This document shows positions 1 to 8,071 of a stretch of DNA of 64,000 nt, one piece after another (position 1 is the stretch's first letter; each line of letters opens with the position of its first letter). Position numbers and translations under genes: made by a program. This DNA comes from CAZHON01 sp964534565 (GTDB taxonomy: Bacteria > Patescibacteriota > Gracilibacteria > Peribacterales > Peribacteraceae), in the NCBI GenBank assembly GCA_964534565.1, contig CAZHON010000001.1:310001-374000 (forward strand), written 5' to 3'. The notes beneath the pieces are model-generated. The model did not search any database. It was not told where the DNA came from and saw nothing but the letters and a program-made list of their open reading frames with translations.

Positions 1-2
1 AG

Positions 3-341
3 ATGGCGGAATGTGTGGAGAAATTTGCTCCCGAAGGGAGGGGGCAACCAAAAAACCATGTTGCAGTCATCATCCGTAATCCCAAGGGCGAAAAAGAAAT
101 GCCCCATTCATTCGTAGATGAAATACGCCGACGAGCCCCGCACGAAATCAGTGTCGTGCATGTCTCTCGTCATGTGCCGCAGAATGTAAAACGAGGACAG
201 GTCGTTAATCAGCCAGTGGCAGCCACTCCTCCTGTACAGACTGTTGTAGCAACAGAAAAGCCCATGGCACCGGTGACAGTTGAAAGCAATGCTGAAGAGC
301 TCGAAGAGGTTCCAATGCCTATTTTCACGTACGACGAATAA
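3..341 (+). CDS. hypothetical protein, possibly the 3' part of a longer gene
   Basis: The frame is open from the first bases of the window to a TAA at 339-341, giving 112 residues from the first ATG. The gene may begin upstream of the window, so this could be only the C-terminal part. The first 60 residues look like a compact mixed domain rich in Arg, His and Val. The tail is Pro/Val/Glu-rich and probably disordered. I recognise no family, signal peptide or membrane segment. A perfect hairpin follows directly, consistent with the true end of a transcription unit. Its codon use resembles that of clear genes nearby, but coding status rests only on the open frame and the context. Confidence 0.5.
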   Translation: MAECVEKFAPEGRGQPKNHVAVIIRNPKGEKEMPHSFVDEIRRRAPHEISVVHVSRHVPQNVKRGQVVNQPVAATPPVQTVVATEKPMAPVTVESNAEELEEVPMPIFTYDE

Positions 342-342
342 A

Positions 343-370
343 AAACCACTGACTCGTCAGTCAGTGGTTT
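343..370. terminator. intrinsic terminator between convergent genes
   Basis: A perfect 12-bp stem (343-354 with 359-370) closes a 4-nt CGTC loop. Read on the minus strand it is followed by six or seven T residues, so it best serves the leftward gene at 417-728. On the plus strand it lies directly after the stop of the first gene. Confidence 0.75.
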
Positions 371-416
371 GGAGGTTGCCCTGCCAAAAGGTTGTGTATT
401 GCTGTGAGACGATCTC

Positions 417-728
417 TCACAGACAGAAGAGAAGAAACTCCTTGCCATCACTGCCGATGGCAAAGATTTTGGTCCGATCGTCGGATGGACGAATGATTCT
501 TGAGCCTAGTTTTCGCTTTTCGTACACGATTCGGGGCGCGAGCCCCCTTTTGGCAAGAATTCGTCGGAGCCAGCTTGGCCCCCACGCTTGCAAAAGACCT
601 GTGTAATTCGCGTCTTCATTTTCTTCATCGGTTCTTGCTTTCAACTCGAGAAGTTCAATGAGCGCATCGACACGCCGATCGTGACGTTGTTCCAATTCAA
701 ACCGTTCATCTAAGTAATTTGTGCACAT
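417..728 (-). CDS. hypothetical charged protein
   Basis: This frame encodes 103 residues. The N-terminal half is strongly charged and helical in character, with acidic and Arg/Leu-rich stretches. The C-terminal half contains a basic patch followed by a short beta-like segment. An AAGGA about 9 nt upstream of the ATG could act as a ribosome binding site, which is unusual in this window. The gene ends about 50 bp before the intrinsic terminator at 343-370, which supports it as a real transcription unit. I recognise no family. Confidence 0.5.
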   Translation of the reverse strand: MCTNYLDERFELEQRHDRRVDALIELLELKARTDEENEDANYTGLLQAWGPSWLRRILAKRGLAPRIVYEKRKLGSRIIRPSDDRTKIFAIGSDGKEFLLFCL

Positions 729-1163
729 ACAGACTTGTCCTTTCCGTGTCCTGAAATGAGATATACAACAGACCCTGTGGCAGCAGGGCGGCCTAAGAAC
801 CGTAATTCACAGTCCGCCATGTTGAGAAGAGATGTGAATGAACAAGGAAAATTCCCGCTTCCGAGTGGGGGAGCGGTCGAGTGTGTTCCGAGAGATTTTT
901 CTTATCTCAACACAACAAGCCGCTCACCCGTCGTAAGGACGAGGAGACAACACTTGCGAATGCGGAGAGAATTTTGCTGCATCAAGAAGCCTCATCTTTT
1001 CAAAACTTGAAAAGAGAGTCAAGAAAATTCTTCTCTAAGTACTCTTGTAGCCTCTTGTCACAGTGTCAACGACACTCAAGAGTGTGTAATTCGTTGTTCG
1101 GTTGAACAATGAGGCTAGTGAAAAAAGGGAAGATCCTCTATAAATGAATCTCACTTTTTTATC
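729..1163. other. 435-bp intergenic region with two hairpins
   Basis: No convincing gene is seen here; the short open frames have unnatural composition. The right half holds a hairpin with stem pairs 1052-1057/1077-1082 and 1062-1067/1071-1076, where 1041-1047 offers an alternative 5' strand. A second hairpin lies at 1094-1109 (TTGTTC/GAACAA with a GGTT loop). A TATAAA at 1139-1144 lies 19 nt before the next gene and may be its -10 element. The hairpins could belong to a leader or a small RNA. Confidence 0.35.
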
Positions 1164-2531
1164 ATGGATACTCACACTTCTTCTCCTTGGTTGGCACAGT
1201 TAAAAAAAGAACGCCCTGCGTTTGTTTTGAACGGAGACATAACTGCAGATTGCACGATTGTCGGTGCAGGTATTGCAGGAGTGTCGACGGCATATCATCT
1301 TTTAAAAAACACCAAAAGGAACGTATTACTGCTGGATGCGGGACGCATTGCGCACGGTGCAACCGGCCGCAACGCGGGTCAGGTGGTGAATTACTTTGAA
1401 CGCACCTTCAAGAGCATTGTTGAGGCATTCGGTGAGCAGCTGGCGGTACAGGGGTATGCAGCCGTTGAATCTGCATGGGATATTTTGGAAGATATTTTGC
1501 ACGACTGCTCACTGGAGACTCCTCTCTACATGTGTGCCGGATATGATGGCTTTTGTTCCATGGGCGGCCTGATTGTATATTTGGAGGAGCAATTGATACG
1601 TGAGAAGACTGGTTTGAAGGTGGAGCCTGTCTTGTTGCGTGCGGATGATTCTTTAGCGCAGCAAATTCCGGAGCCGTTGCGACACCTGACGACGCAGGTT
1701 CCCCATGACATGATTTTGAAAATATTGCAGACGCAAGACGAGAGTTTCTTCGCAGTCGATATTGCCAAGAAAGGATGTATCAACACGGCACTCTTCTGTG
1801 AAGAGCTGGTGATGTGGATGCTGTCGCACTATCCTGAACGTTTCAGGGTGGCAGAGCACATCCCTGTTGAAACTGTCACGTTGCGTTCAGAGGATGCGTT
1901 GCTGACGACGCCCATGTCTACGATAACAACAAAGCGTGTAATTCTGTGCACCAACGGATTTGAGAATTTTACGATTCAGAATCAAGTGGGTGGAGAAATT
2001 GATGTGCAATTCCATCGCAATGTCCAAGGAGTAATCGGCTACATGGCAGGATATGCAGATACCACACGTCAGCCTGCCGCGGCATTGTGTTACTACCCTT
2101 CAGACGATGATTCTGGTCCCTACTACTACCTTACTCGCAGACCGTTTCCATCCACAAAAGAAGGCTCACCTGAATCATTAGTGTGTATCGGAGGCCCAGA
2201 GCGCGTGTTACCTGACTGCGCTCACTATGATCCCAATGGTGAATTTCCCGCTGACCTTGAAGAAGAATTGGACAGGGGTTTGCGCGAAAAGTACGCCGAC
2301 TCCGCGGCGCTCGTTCATCAAACATTTTTGTGGCAGGGTTTGATGGGTTACACGCCCAATCTTCTCCGTCGTATTGGTATTGAGCCTAAAAACCCCGTGC
2401 TCTTGTATAATTTGGGGTGTAACGGCGTGGGAATCCTCTCGTCCCTCTATGGCGGCAAGCGTATTGCTCAATTGATCGCTGGTATCAAACTGCCTCGATC
2501 AATCTTCGATGTCGAGAACGCAAGTCAGTAA
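1164..2531 (+). CDS. FAD-dependent oxidoreductase (DAO family)
   Basis: The 455-residue protein has the N-terminal Rossmann dinucleotide motif VGAGIAG at residues 33-39. The ribose-binding acidic end of beta-2 follows (LLLDAGRIAHGATGRNAG), as is typical of the D-amino-acid-oxidase/GlpD-like superfamily. A C-terminal GxNGxGI segment (LGCNGVGILSS) matches the second FAD-contact region. These enzymes oxidise amines or amino acids with a flavin; the substrate cannot be read from the sequence. No signal peptide is visible, so it is probably cytoplasmic. It is followed 30 bp later by an L,D-transpeptidase on the same strand. Confidence 0.85.
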   Translation: MDTHTSSPWLAQLKKERPAFVLNGDITADCTIVGAGIAGVSTAYHLLKNTKRNVLLLDAGRIAHGATGRNAGQVVNYFERTFKSIVEAFGEQLAVQGYAAVESAWDILEDILHDCSLETPLYMCAGYDGFCSMGGLIVYLEEQLIREKTGLKVEPVLLRADDSLAQQIPEPLRHLTTQVPHDMILKILQTQDESFFAVDIAKKGCINTALFCEELVMWMLSHYPERFRVAEHIPVETVTLRSEDALLTTPMSTITTKRVILCTNGFENFTIQNQVGGEIDVQFHRNVQGVIGYMAGYADTTRQPAAALCYYPSDDDSGPYYYLTRRPFPSTKEGSPESLVCIGGPERVLPDCAHYDPNGEFPADLEEELDRGLREKYADSAALVHQTFLWQGLMGYTPNLLRRIGIEPKNPVLLYNLGCNGVGILSSLYGGKRIAQLIAGIKLPRSIFDVENASQ

Positions 2532-2561
2532 GGAGTTTGGAAGTGTCGCGTCATAGGGGCG

Positions 2562-3128
2562 ATGGCAAATTATGTAACAGTTCTTGCGATGGCGGTAATC
2601 TTGCTCCTCACCGGAGAGTCGACTGCCGTGCTTGCCGAGCAAGATACCGAACATATCGTCACTTCCGATTCTGAACCTGTCGAAATGTTGCCTGCGCAAG
2701 AAACACAGGAACTTGCTCCACCTGCCTATGCAGGCAAGAAAGCAATTTGGATTTACCTGGGGAGCCAAGAAGCAATCGCGACAGAGAATGGAGAAGTTGT
2801 ACGAACATACAAAATTAGCTCTGGGGGATGGCAAACACCCACTCCGCGTGGCGAATTTAAGATTTTTGAGAAGCAGGATTTGCGCATCAGTAGTCAGGCG
2901 GTTCCCTATAGAATGCCGTACTACATGGCCTTCACGGAGAACGAAGCGTTTGGACTCCATGCACTGCCGTATTTGGGCGATGCCGCTGAAGACTCGGATT
3001 ATTGGCACGAAGCGAGGGAGCATATTGGAATCCCCGTTTCGCATGGCTGTGTCCGATTTTTGCCTGAAGAGGCGATTGAGCTCTATCACTGGGCCGACGT
3101 CGGCATGCCGGTATATATCCAGTCCTGA
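2562..3128 (+). CDS. L,D-transpeptidase (YkuD domain), secreted
   Basis: The 188-residue protein begins with a signal peptide or membrane anchor (residues 1-25), then a short Glu/Pro-rich linker. The YkuD fold runs from about residue 59 to the end. The catalytic signature SHGCVRF is present with His161, Cys163 and Arg165, and the upstream conserved His lies in GLHALP at residue 133. Enzymes of this family form 3-3 peptidoglycan cross-links or attach proteins to peptidoglycan outside the membrane. An AGGGG lies 3-4 nt before the ATG, too close for a normal ribosome site. It may be cotranscribed with the oxidoreductase before it. Confidence 0.9.
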   Translation: MANYVTVLAMAVILLLTGESTAVLAEQDTEHIVTSDSEPVEMLPAQETQELAPPAYAGKKAIWIYLGSQEAIATENGEVVRTYKISSGGWQTPTPRGEFKIFEKQDLRISSQAVPYRMPYYMAFTENEAFGLHALPYLGDAAEDSDYWHEAREHIGIPVSHGCVRFLPEEAIELYHWADVGMPVYIQS

Positions 3129-3147
3129 CGCATCTTTTTTGGTGAGA

Positions 3148-3224
3148 TGGTGCCCGCGGCAGGACTCGAACCTACGACCCCCTGGTTCGAAGCCAGGTAC
3201 TCTATCCAGCTGAGCTACGCGGGC
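3148..3224 (-). tRNA. tRNA-Arg (anticodon TCG)
   Basis: The minus strand folds into a complete 77-nt cloverleaf. The acceptor stem GCCCGCG/CGCGGGC is perfect, the anticodon loop is CTTCGAA, the T-loop is TTCGAGT and the 3' CCA is encoded. Anticodon TCG reads CGA and probably other CGN arginine codons. A TAGAAT hexamer at 3233-3238 on the minus strand could be its -10. Confidence 0.95.
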
Positions 3225-3307
3225 ACAGTCTTATTCTATTGGAGAATTTGGGTTTGTGCAGGCATTTTTAAACAACCTCTGCAAAGGTACGACAATCACT
3301 TTTCGCC

Positions 3308-3335
3308 TTGCGCAAAACCTCAAAATCCGTACCCT
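3308..3335 (+). promoter_or_regulatory. promoter of tRNA-Gln
   Basis: TTGCGC (3308-3313) and TACCCT (3330-3335) are separated by 16 bp and end 22 nt before the mature tRNA. The same unusual TACCCT -10 precedes the tRNA pair at 19.7 kb. Confidence 0.45.
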
Positions 3336-3357
3336 TTCCAAGCACTTTAAACACTAT

Positions 3358-3432
3358 TGGGGAGTCGCCAAGTGGTAAGGCAACCGCCTCTGGAGCGGTC
3401 ATACGGGGGTTCGAATCCCTCCTCCCCAGCCA
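3358..3432 (+). tRNA. tRNA-Gln (anticodon CTG)
   Basis: This 75-nt cloverleaf has acceptor TGGGGAG/CTCCCCA, anticodon stem ACCGC/GCGGT around the loop CTCTGGA, T-loop TTCGAAT, discriminator G and an encoded CCA. The weak first pair and G73 are typical of glutamine tRNAs. Confidence 0.95.
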
Positions 3433-3465
3433 ATGCATTCCAGATGTTTTTCTTTTGTACTCGTG

Positions 3466-3471
3466 TATTCT
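3466..3471 (+). promoter_or_regulatory. leaderless -10 hexamer TATTCT
   Basis: The hexamer ends 6 nt before the ATG at 3478, so transcription would start at about the start codon. Confidence 0.45.
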
Positions 3472-3477
3472 TTTTTC

Positions 3478-3747
3478 ATGCCTAAGGAAAAACTCGAATT
3501 GGAGGATGACGAACTGATCGAAGAGATGGAAAAACTGGAAGACGCGGTTCGCACGGCAACTGTTCCGCTGCGCAAACAAATCTTTCGCGGATTTTTGACC
3601 GGACTAGCGACAACATTTGGTACGCTCGTCGCGGCAGCGATCATCATCCCATTGATGGTCTATTTCCTCAAAGATGTGAAATGGATCCCGCTCATTGGAA
3701 CATTTGTGGAAAATGTTTCCAATTACACGGAAAGAAAAGTTCGCTGA
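3478..3747 (+). CDS. small membrane protein, DUF5665-like
   Basis: I chose the ATG at 3478 (89 residues) over one at 3433, which abuts the tRNA end, because a TATTCT hexamer sits 6 nt before it. The first 35 residues are strongly acidic and helical. A basic segment (LRKQIFRGF) leads into a hydrophobic transmembrane helix and then a second partly hydrophobic segment ending VKWIPLIGTF. This arrangement resembles DUF5665 proteins, small membrane proteins of unknown function in Gram-positive and candidate-phylum bacteria. It converges with the secreted protein gene at 3753, with only 5 bp between the stops. Confidence 0.6.
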   Translation: MPKEKLELEDDELIEEMEKLEDAVRTATVPLRKQIFRGFLTGLATTFGTLVAAAIIIPLMVYFLKDVKWIPLIGTFVENVSNYTERKVR

Positions 3748-3752
3748 ACGAT

Positions 3753-4178
3753 TTAGCGTCCGGACTTTTCCTTTCGTTCATTTCGCAGACACGTTGCTTT
3801 TGCAGCTCCTTTCATTTCCTTGCAGCTGACGGAGGAACTGGAGCTCGAAGAGCTGACAGCGCTCTTTTGAGACTGAACAGCGTCTCGCATAGTCTTTGCG
3901 TTCTTTGCAGCACATGCAGCCATTTCCTTTCCCTGCAGGCCTCTGCAGGACATCAGAGAGATCTGACTGGAGCTTGCAACACTGGAGCGATTGCTCTTTG
4001 CGACTGCCTCATACGCTTTGTGGTTTTCCCACTGGCATTTTGCAAAGTCCGCACCCAACATTCCTCGGCAGGATTGCACGGACGAAGAACTCGATGACTC
4101 TGCACTTGCGATACCGATGGTCAAAACTACCACTGCGAATGTTCCAAGGGCTTGGAGGGTCATGGAGCGTGTCGTCAT
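3753..4178 (-). CDS. secreted protein with three cysteine-pair repeats and Ser linkers
   Basis: The 141-residue product has a clear signal peptide ending near ASA at residue 26. It then has three short modules, each of the form SC-x10-C with a conserved Gly five residues after the first Cys (starting SCRGMLG, SCRGLQG and SCKEMKG). The modules are followed by basic helical stretches and separated by runs of serine. Six cysteines in three pairs suggest three disulfide-closed helical hairpins outside the cell. I know no named family with this arrangement. The Ser linkers match those in the large surface proteins at 27641 and 43601. Confidence 0.7.
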   Translation of the reverse strand: MTTRSMTLQALGTFAVVVLTIGIASAESSSSSSVQSCRGMLGADFAKCQWENHKAYEAVAKSNRSSVASSSQISLMSCRGLQGKEMAACAAKNAKTMRDAVQSQKSAVSSSSSSSSVSCKEMKGAAKATCLRNERKEKSGR

Positions 4179-4270
4179 GAGAAAATGGGGAAGAGGGCGT
4201 CAGTCTAGCCCATCACTTTTGAGGCTGCACTTTCAAGATCGCAGTTCTGTCGCACAATCATATGTACAAA

Positions 4271-4301
4271 AAAACCAACTTTTAAGGCGATTCAAAGCCT
4301 T
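4271..4301 (-). terminator. weak terminator after the ATP synthase operon
   Basis: On the minus strand a 5-bp stem (AAGGC/GCCTT, 4284-4288 with 4297-4301) overlaps the end of atpG. It is followed by AAAAGTTGG and a run of T residues. The short stem makes it a weak candidate. Confidence 0.3.
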
Positions 4302-5237
4302 TTATCCAAGCGCTGCCTTACTTGCGGACAGTTCGGCGAGCTCGCTTGTAATGTTGGCCTGGCGCGTCTGGTTATAGGTCAACGTGAGGTCGTCGAGAAT
4401 GCCGGATGCGTTGTCCGTCGCGTTTCTCATCGCGATCATGCGAGCGGAGTGTTCGGAGGCGACGGATTCCAGGACTGCTTGGAACATCTGAATCTCGGTG
4501 AGCTGAGGCAGGATGACGTCGAGCACATCTTCGGCAGATGGTTCGAGTTTGTATTCCACCTCCTCTTCGGTGTGTGCTTCGGAAATCTCCTGTTCTTCTT
4601 TGCTGAGGCGACGGCGTTCCACAATGTGCGAGATCATGTCGCGCATTTCACTCTTGGAGAAGGGAAGGAGCACCTTCACAGCCGGCTGTTGTACGAGTGG
4701 AGAAATGAAGTCTGTGTACACGAGCACGACGTGGTCGTAGGTCATGTCTTTGAATCCATCCATCGCAAGGCGTGCAATAGGGAGCACATCGCGGATAGTC
4801 GGGTGGTTCGAGAGGGCCGGGAACGTTGCGAGCACGTTCTTTCCCTGGCGAGTGAGCATCTGATGCCCGCGCTTTCCGACCGTAATGAAATCGATGTCTT
4901 CAAATGTGGAGAGCTTGTTGAGACTATCCATGTAGTGCTGCAACGCACGGAGGAGTTGAGAGTTTAAGCTTCCGCAGAGTCCGCGATCGGACGTGAAGAC
5001 GATTGCGAGCGTGCGTTTGGCAACGCGCTGCTTCAAGAAGAGATGGGAGGATGATTGATCCAATCCCAAGGACATCAAAATTTCCCACGCATGCAGTGCG
5101 TACTTACGCAGCTGCTGCACGTGCTCCACGGCGTGGCGCATTTTGGAGGCAGAGACGAGTTCCATAGCCTTCGTCACCTGACGCGTGGCCTTGAAACCTT
5201 TCATTTTACGCCGAATATCGCGGAGATTGCGTCCCAT
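4302..5237 (-). CDS. atpG: ATP synthase F1 gamma subunit
   Basis: This 311-residue protein is the central rotor shaft of F1Fo ATP synthase. The diagnostic N-terminal helix (MGRNLRDIRRKMKGFKATRQ) and the C-terminal helix (ARMIAMRNATDNA) are both present and form the coiled coil inside the alpha/beta ring. It is somewhat longer than the usual 285-290 residues, with extra charged residues around 215-245 (Glu-rich). It is the last gene of the operon, and its start overlaps the atpA stop by one base (TAATG), which implies translational coupling. Confidence 0.97.
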   Translation of the reverse strand: MGRNLRDIRRKMKGFKATRQVTKAMELVSASKMRHAVEHVQQLRKYALHAWEILMSLGLDQSSSHLFLKQRVAKRTLAIVFTSDRGLCGSLNSQLLRALQHYMDSLNKLSTFEDIDFITVGKRGHQMLTRQGKNVLATFPALSNHPTIRDVLPIARLAMDGFKDMTYDHVVLVYTDFISPLVQQPAVKVLLPFSKSEMRDMISHIVERRRLSKEEQEISEAHTEEEVEYKLEPSAEDVLDVILPQLTEIQMFQAVLESVASEHSARMIAMRNATDNASGILDDLTLTYNQTRQANITSELAELSASKAALG

Positions 5238-6796
5238 TATTTTTTCTTGGAAGGCTTCGTAGGAGTGGCCTCGGCAGGTGCCTTTGGCGCGTTCTCTTCG
5301 CTGTAGGCAACGAGGAGACGCTTGAGTTGATCCTCTGCCTCAGCGGTGATTTCCTTATCGAGGATTTCGAGCAGTCCGTACTGCTTCTCGCGAAGTATTT
5401 TGAGGAAGTTGTCGACGAATGCGCGAACCTGTGTCACTGGAACCGAGTCGAGGTATCCGTTGACGGCGCTGTAGAGCATCGCAACCTGTTCACCGACGGA
5501 GTATGGCTTGAACTGATCCTGCTTGAGAATTTCGGTCAAACGTGCGCCGCGATCGAGCTGCTTCTTTGTTGCGGCATCGAGGTCGGAACCGAACTGCGCG
5601 AAGGCAGCGAGTTCGCGGTACTGGGCAAGGTCGAGACGCATCTTTCCTGCAACTTTCTTCATCGATTTCTTCTGAGCGGCCGATCCCACGCGTGAGACGG
5701 ATGTTCCGACGTTCACCGCAGGGCGAATACCCTTATAGAAGAGATCGCTTTCAAGGAAGATCTGTCCGTCTGTGATGGAGATCACGTTCGTTGGGATGTA
5801 GGCGGCGATATCACCTGCCTGTGTTTCGATGATGGGGAGAGCGGTGAGGGATCCTCCTCCGAACTTCTCATCCAAACACACTGCGCGCTCCAAGAGGCGA
5901 GAGTGTAAGTAGAAGACGTCACCAGGGTACGCTTCGCGTCCAGGTGGGCGGCGGAGCAAGAGCGAGATTTGGCGGTAGGCCCAAGCCTGGCGGGAGAGAT
6001 CATCGTAGACGATGAGCACGTCCTTTCCTTGATCGACGAAGTACTCTGCCATTGCAGTGCCCGAGAACGGAGCGATGTAGGACATCGCCGCAGGCTCGGA
6101 AGCAGAGGCAGACACGACGATCGTGTAGTCCATGGCGCCGTGTTCCGTCAGGTCGCTGACAATCTTTGCGACTTTGGATTCCTTCTGACCGACTGCGACG
6201 TAAATACAAATCACAGGGCGGTCTGTCTTCTGGGTCTTTTTCTGGTTCAAGATCGTGTCGATTGCTACAGCCGTCTTTCCTGTCTGGCGGTCTCCGATGA
6301 TGAGCTCGCGCTGTCCGCGACCGACAGGGATCATCGCGTCGATTCCGGCGATACCCGTTTGCATTGGGACCGTGACGGATTTGCGCTCAATGACACCTGG
6401 GGCGATTTTTTCGACAGGGTACGTGTCCTTCAGTTTCAGTGCTGGTCCGCCGTCCTTCACGTCTCCCAGAGCGGACACGACGCGTCCGATCAATCCTTCG
6501 CCGACGGGAACGGAGAGCACTTTGCCCATAGCCTTCACCGTGTCGCCACGCTTCACTTTGCTGTAATCCCCGAAGATGATCGCTCCAACCAGGTTTTCTT
6601 CCAGGTTGAGAGCGCTTCCGATGACTCCGTTTCCGAAATCAATCATTTCAGCGGAACCGATTGTGGTGAGCCCCGAGATTTTTGCGATACCGTCACCGAC
6701 TTGCACCACGGTGCCCACGTGTTCACGTGCGACATCGGGCTTGAAGGTGGCAATACGCTCCTCAAGGGTCTTCATGATGGACGAACTGAGAGTCAT
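5237..6796 (-). CDS. atpA: ATP synthase F1 alpha subunit
   Basis: The 519-residue protein is the non-catalytic nucleotide-binding subunit of F1. The P-loop GDRQTGKT lies at residues 168-175 and the alpha-specific signature region RPAVNVGTSVSRVG is present. The N-terminal beta-barrel begins near residue 25. An internal ATG seven codons in (MKTLEERIATF) is an alternative start. A pyrimidine-rich tract precedes the start instead of a Shine-Dalgarno sequence. The C-terminus carries a short Ala/Pro/Lys tail. Confidence 0.98.
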   Translation of the reverse strand: MTLSSSIMKTLEERIATFKPDVAREHVGTVVQVGDGIAKISGLTTIGSAEMIDFGNGVIGSALNLEENLVGAIIFGDYSKVKRGDTVKAMGKVLSVPVGEGLIGRVVSALGDVKDGGPALKLKDTYPVEKIAPGVIERKSVTVPMQTGIAGIDAMIPVGRGQRELIIGDRQTGKTAVAIDTILNQKKTQKTDRPVICIYVAVGQKESKVAKIVSDLTEHGAMDYTIVVSASASEPAAMSYIAPFSGTAMAEYFVDQGKDVLIVYDDLSRQAWAYRQISLLLRRPPGREAYPGDVFYLHSRLLERAVCLDEKFGGGSLTALPIIETQAGDIAAYIPTNVISITDGQIFLESDLFYKGIRPAVNVGTSVSRVGSAAQKKSMKKVAGKMRLDLAQYRELAAFAQFGSDLDAATKKQLDRGARLTEILKQDQFKPYSVGEQVAMLYSAVNGYLDSVPVTQVRAFVDNFLKILREKQYGLLEILDKEITAEAEDQLKRLLVAYSEENAPKAPAEATPTKPSKKK

Positions 6797-6827
6797 ACGG
6801 AGAGGGGAAAACGGAATGAAAGCAAAG

Positions 6828-7229
6828 TTACGAAATAGGCTTGGTGCAAAGCTCTTCGAGCTGCTGGAGGGCGTTTTTCACGCTTGCGTCGACACGCGTG
6901 TCATTCACGCTGACGATGGCTCCACCGAGGAGAGAGTCGTCAGCTTTCTGTTCAAGATCAATCTTGCTGCCCAGTGCCGTCTGCAGATCCTTGTGGATTG
7001 TTTCGGCACTCGTGCTCTCACCGGTTGGGGTCGAGAGCATGCCTGCCATCTCCTGATCGCGTTTGCGGATGATGCTGTGCACCAGTGCCATGAAGGCAAC
7101 AGGGGACGCACCCGGACATTCGCGATGCAAGAGTGCAAGCGCGCTGTCACAGGCTTCTTCATGCGTCACCTTCTTGCTTGTCGCAAGATCGACGAGGGCT
7201 TCTGCGATGTCGAGCGGAGAGAGGGTCAT
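6828..7229 (-). CDS. atpH: ATP synthase delta subunit (OSCP), short form
   Basis: At 133 residues this is clearly shorter than the usual 170-180. The conserved C-terminal part (GSKIDLEQKADDSLLGG followed by an amphipathic end) is recognisable and would bind the b-subunit stalk. The N-terminal helical bundle that caps the alpha subunits seems reduced to about 70 residues. Its position between atpF and atpA, with a 4-bp ATGA overlap with atpF, makes the assignment firm. Confidence 0.85.
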   Translation of the reverse strand: MTLSPLDIAEALVDLATSKKVTHEEACDSALALLHRECPGASPVAFMALVHSIIRKRDQEMAGMLSTPTGESTSAETIHKDLQTALGSKIDLEQKADDSLLGGAIVSVNDTRVDASVKNALQQLEELCTKPIS

Positions 7230-7732
7230 GACAAGAGAGAGGGGAGGGTCTTTTCGAGGTCTTTCATGATGCGTTTCTGGTCTTCGGGAGAGAATTCGCG
7301 CTTCAGAATCTTTTCGCTGGCAGCCACGATCACTTTTGCAATCGTCTGCTGCACATCGTTGAAGACTGTCGCACGTTCGTTCTCAAGCTGCTTGCGGCCC
7401 TTGTCCAAAATTTCAGTTGCCTCCTTGTGGGCGGCGGTTTCAATTTCGGTCTTGCTGGCCTGAGCCTGCTCGCGGGCGCGCTCCAGAATTACACCTGCTT
7501 CCTGGTCTGCCTTCTTCAGTATCTCGTCTTTCTGTTGTTCTGCCTTCTCACGCATGGTGTCGATTTCTTTCACCTTTTCCATCGAGTCCTTCGTCAGTTT
7601 CTGACGGCGTTCAATGACAGCCAAGAGTGGCGTGTACACGAACTTCTTCAGAATGAAGAGCAAGATGACAAAGTTGATGACCTGCGCAATGAGCAGGGAC
7701 CACTGAATGCCGAGGGCGTGGAGGATTTCCAT
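7226..7732 (-). CDS. atpF: ATP synthase Fo b subunit
   Basis: The 168-residue protein has one N-terminal membrane helix (roughly residues 8-28) followed by a long charged coiled-coil helix rich in Lys, Glu and Ala. This is the classic peripheral-stalk form. It dimerises and links the a subunit to delta. The last part (EDQKRIMKDLEKTLPSLL) would contact delta. The gene lies between atpE and atpH and overlaps atpH by 4 bp. Confidence 0.95.
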   Translation of the reverse strand: MEILHALGIQWSLLIAQVINFVILLFILKKFVYTPLLAVIERRQKLTKDSMEKVKEIDTMREKAEQQKDEILKKADQEAGVILERAREQAQASKTEIETAAHKEATEILDKGRKQLENERATVFNDVQQTIAKVIVAASEKILKREFSPEDQKRIMKDLEKTLPSLLS

Positions 7733-7783
7733 ACGAGACGAGGGTTAGGGCTAGGAAGAAAAATTGGCGCGTACGCGCCGGAA

Positions 7784-8041
7784 TCACGTGAACTTCATGA
7801 TGAGAGCCACGACGAGTCCGTAGATAGCGATCGCTTCTGCGAACGCGATTGCGAGGATCGCGAAGGTCTGGATGCGAGCACCTGCTTCTGGGTTGCGTCC
7901 GATTGCTTCGACGGACTTCGCACCGATGAATCCGATGGCGATAGCTGGACCGAGTGATCCGAGACCGATCGTGATTGCGACCGGGAAGTTCTGGTCAGCA
8001 AGCATTTCTGCTGCGGACGATGCGACGACTGCTGGTTCCAT
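7784..8041 (-). CDS. atpE: ATP synthase Fo c subunit (proton type)
   Basis: I placed the start at the ATG at 8041 (85 residues, MEPAVVASS). The longer open frame needs a TTG start and would add a poly-Phe stretch that is really leader sequence. Two membrane helices flank the polar loop GRNPEA. The ion-binding carboxylate is Glu69 in AFAEAIAIYG. The Gln of helix 1 and the Ser/Thr after the Glu that mark sodium-type c rings are Ile and Ala here, so a proton ring is predicted. No Shine-Dalgarno is present; the upstream 30 nt are nearly all pyrimidine. Confidence 0.95.
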   Translation of the reverse strand: MEPAVVASSAAEMLADQNFPVAITIGLGSLGPAIAIGFIGAKSVEAIGRNPEAGARIQTFAILAIAFAEAIAIYGLVVALIMKFT

Positions 8042-8071
8042 AGAAAGAAAGAAAAAGGAAATAAAAGACAA

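Noticed and set aside
735..1105. Open frames in the 729-1163 spacer
   Set aside because: Composition is not protein-like, the frames overlap hairpins, and no start signal is seen.
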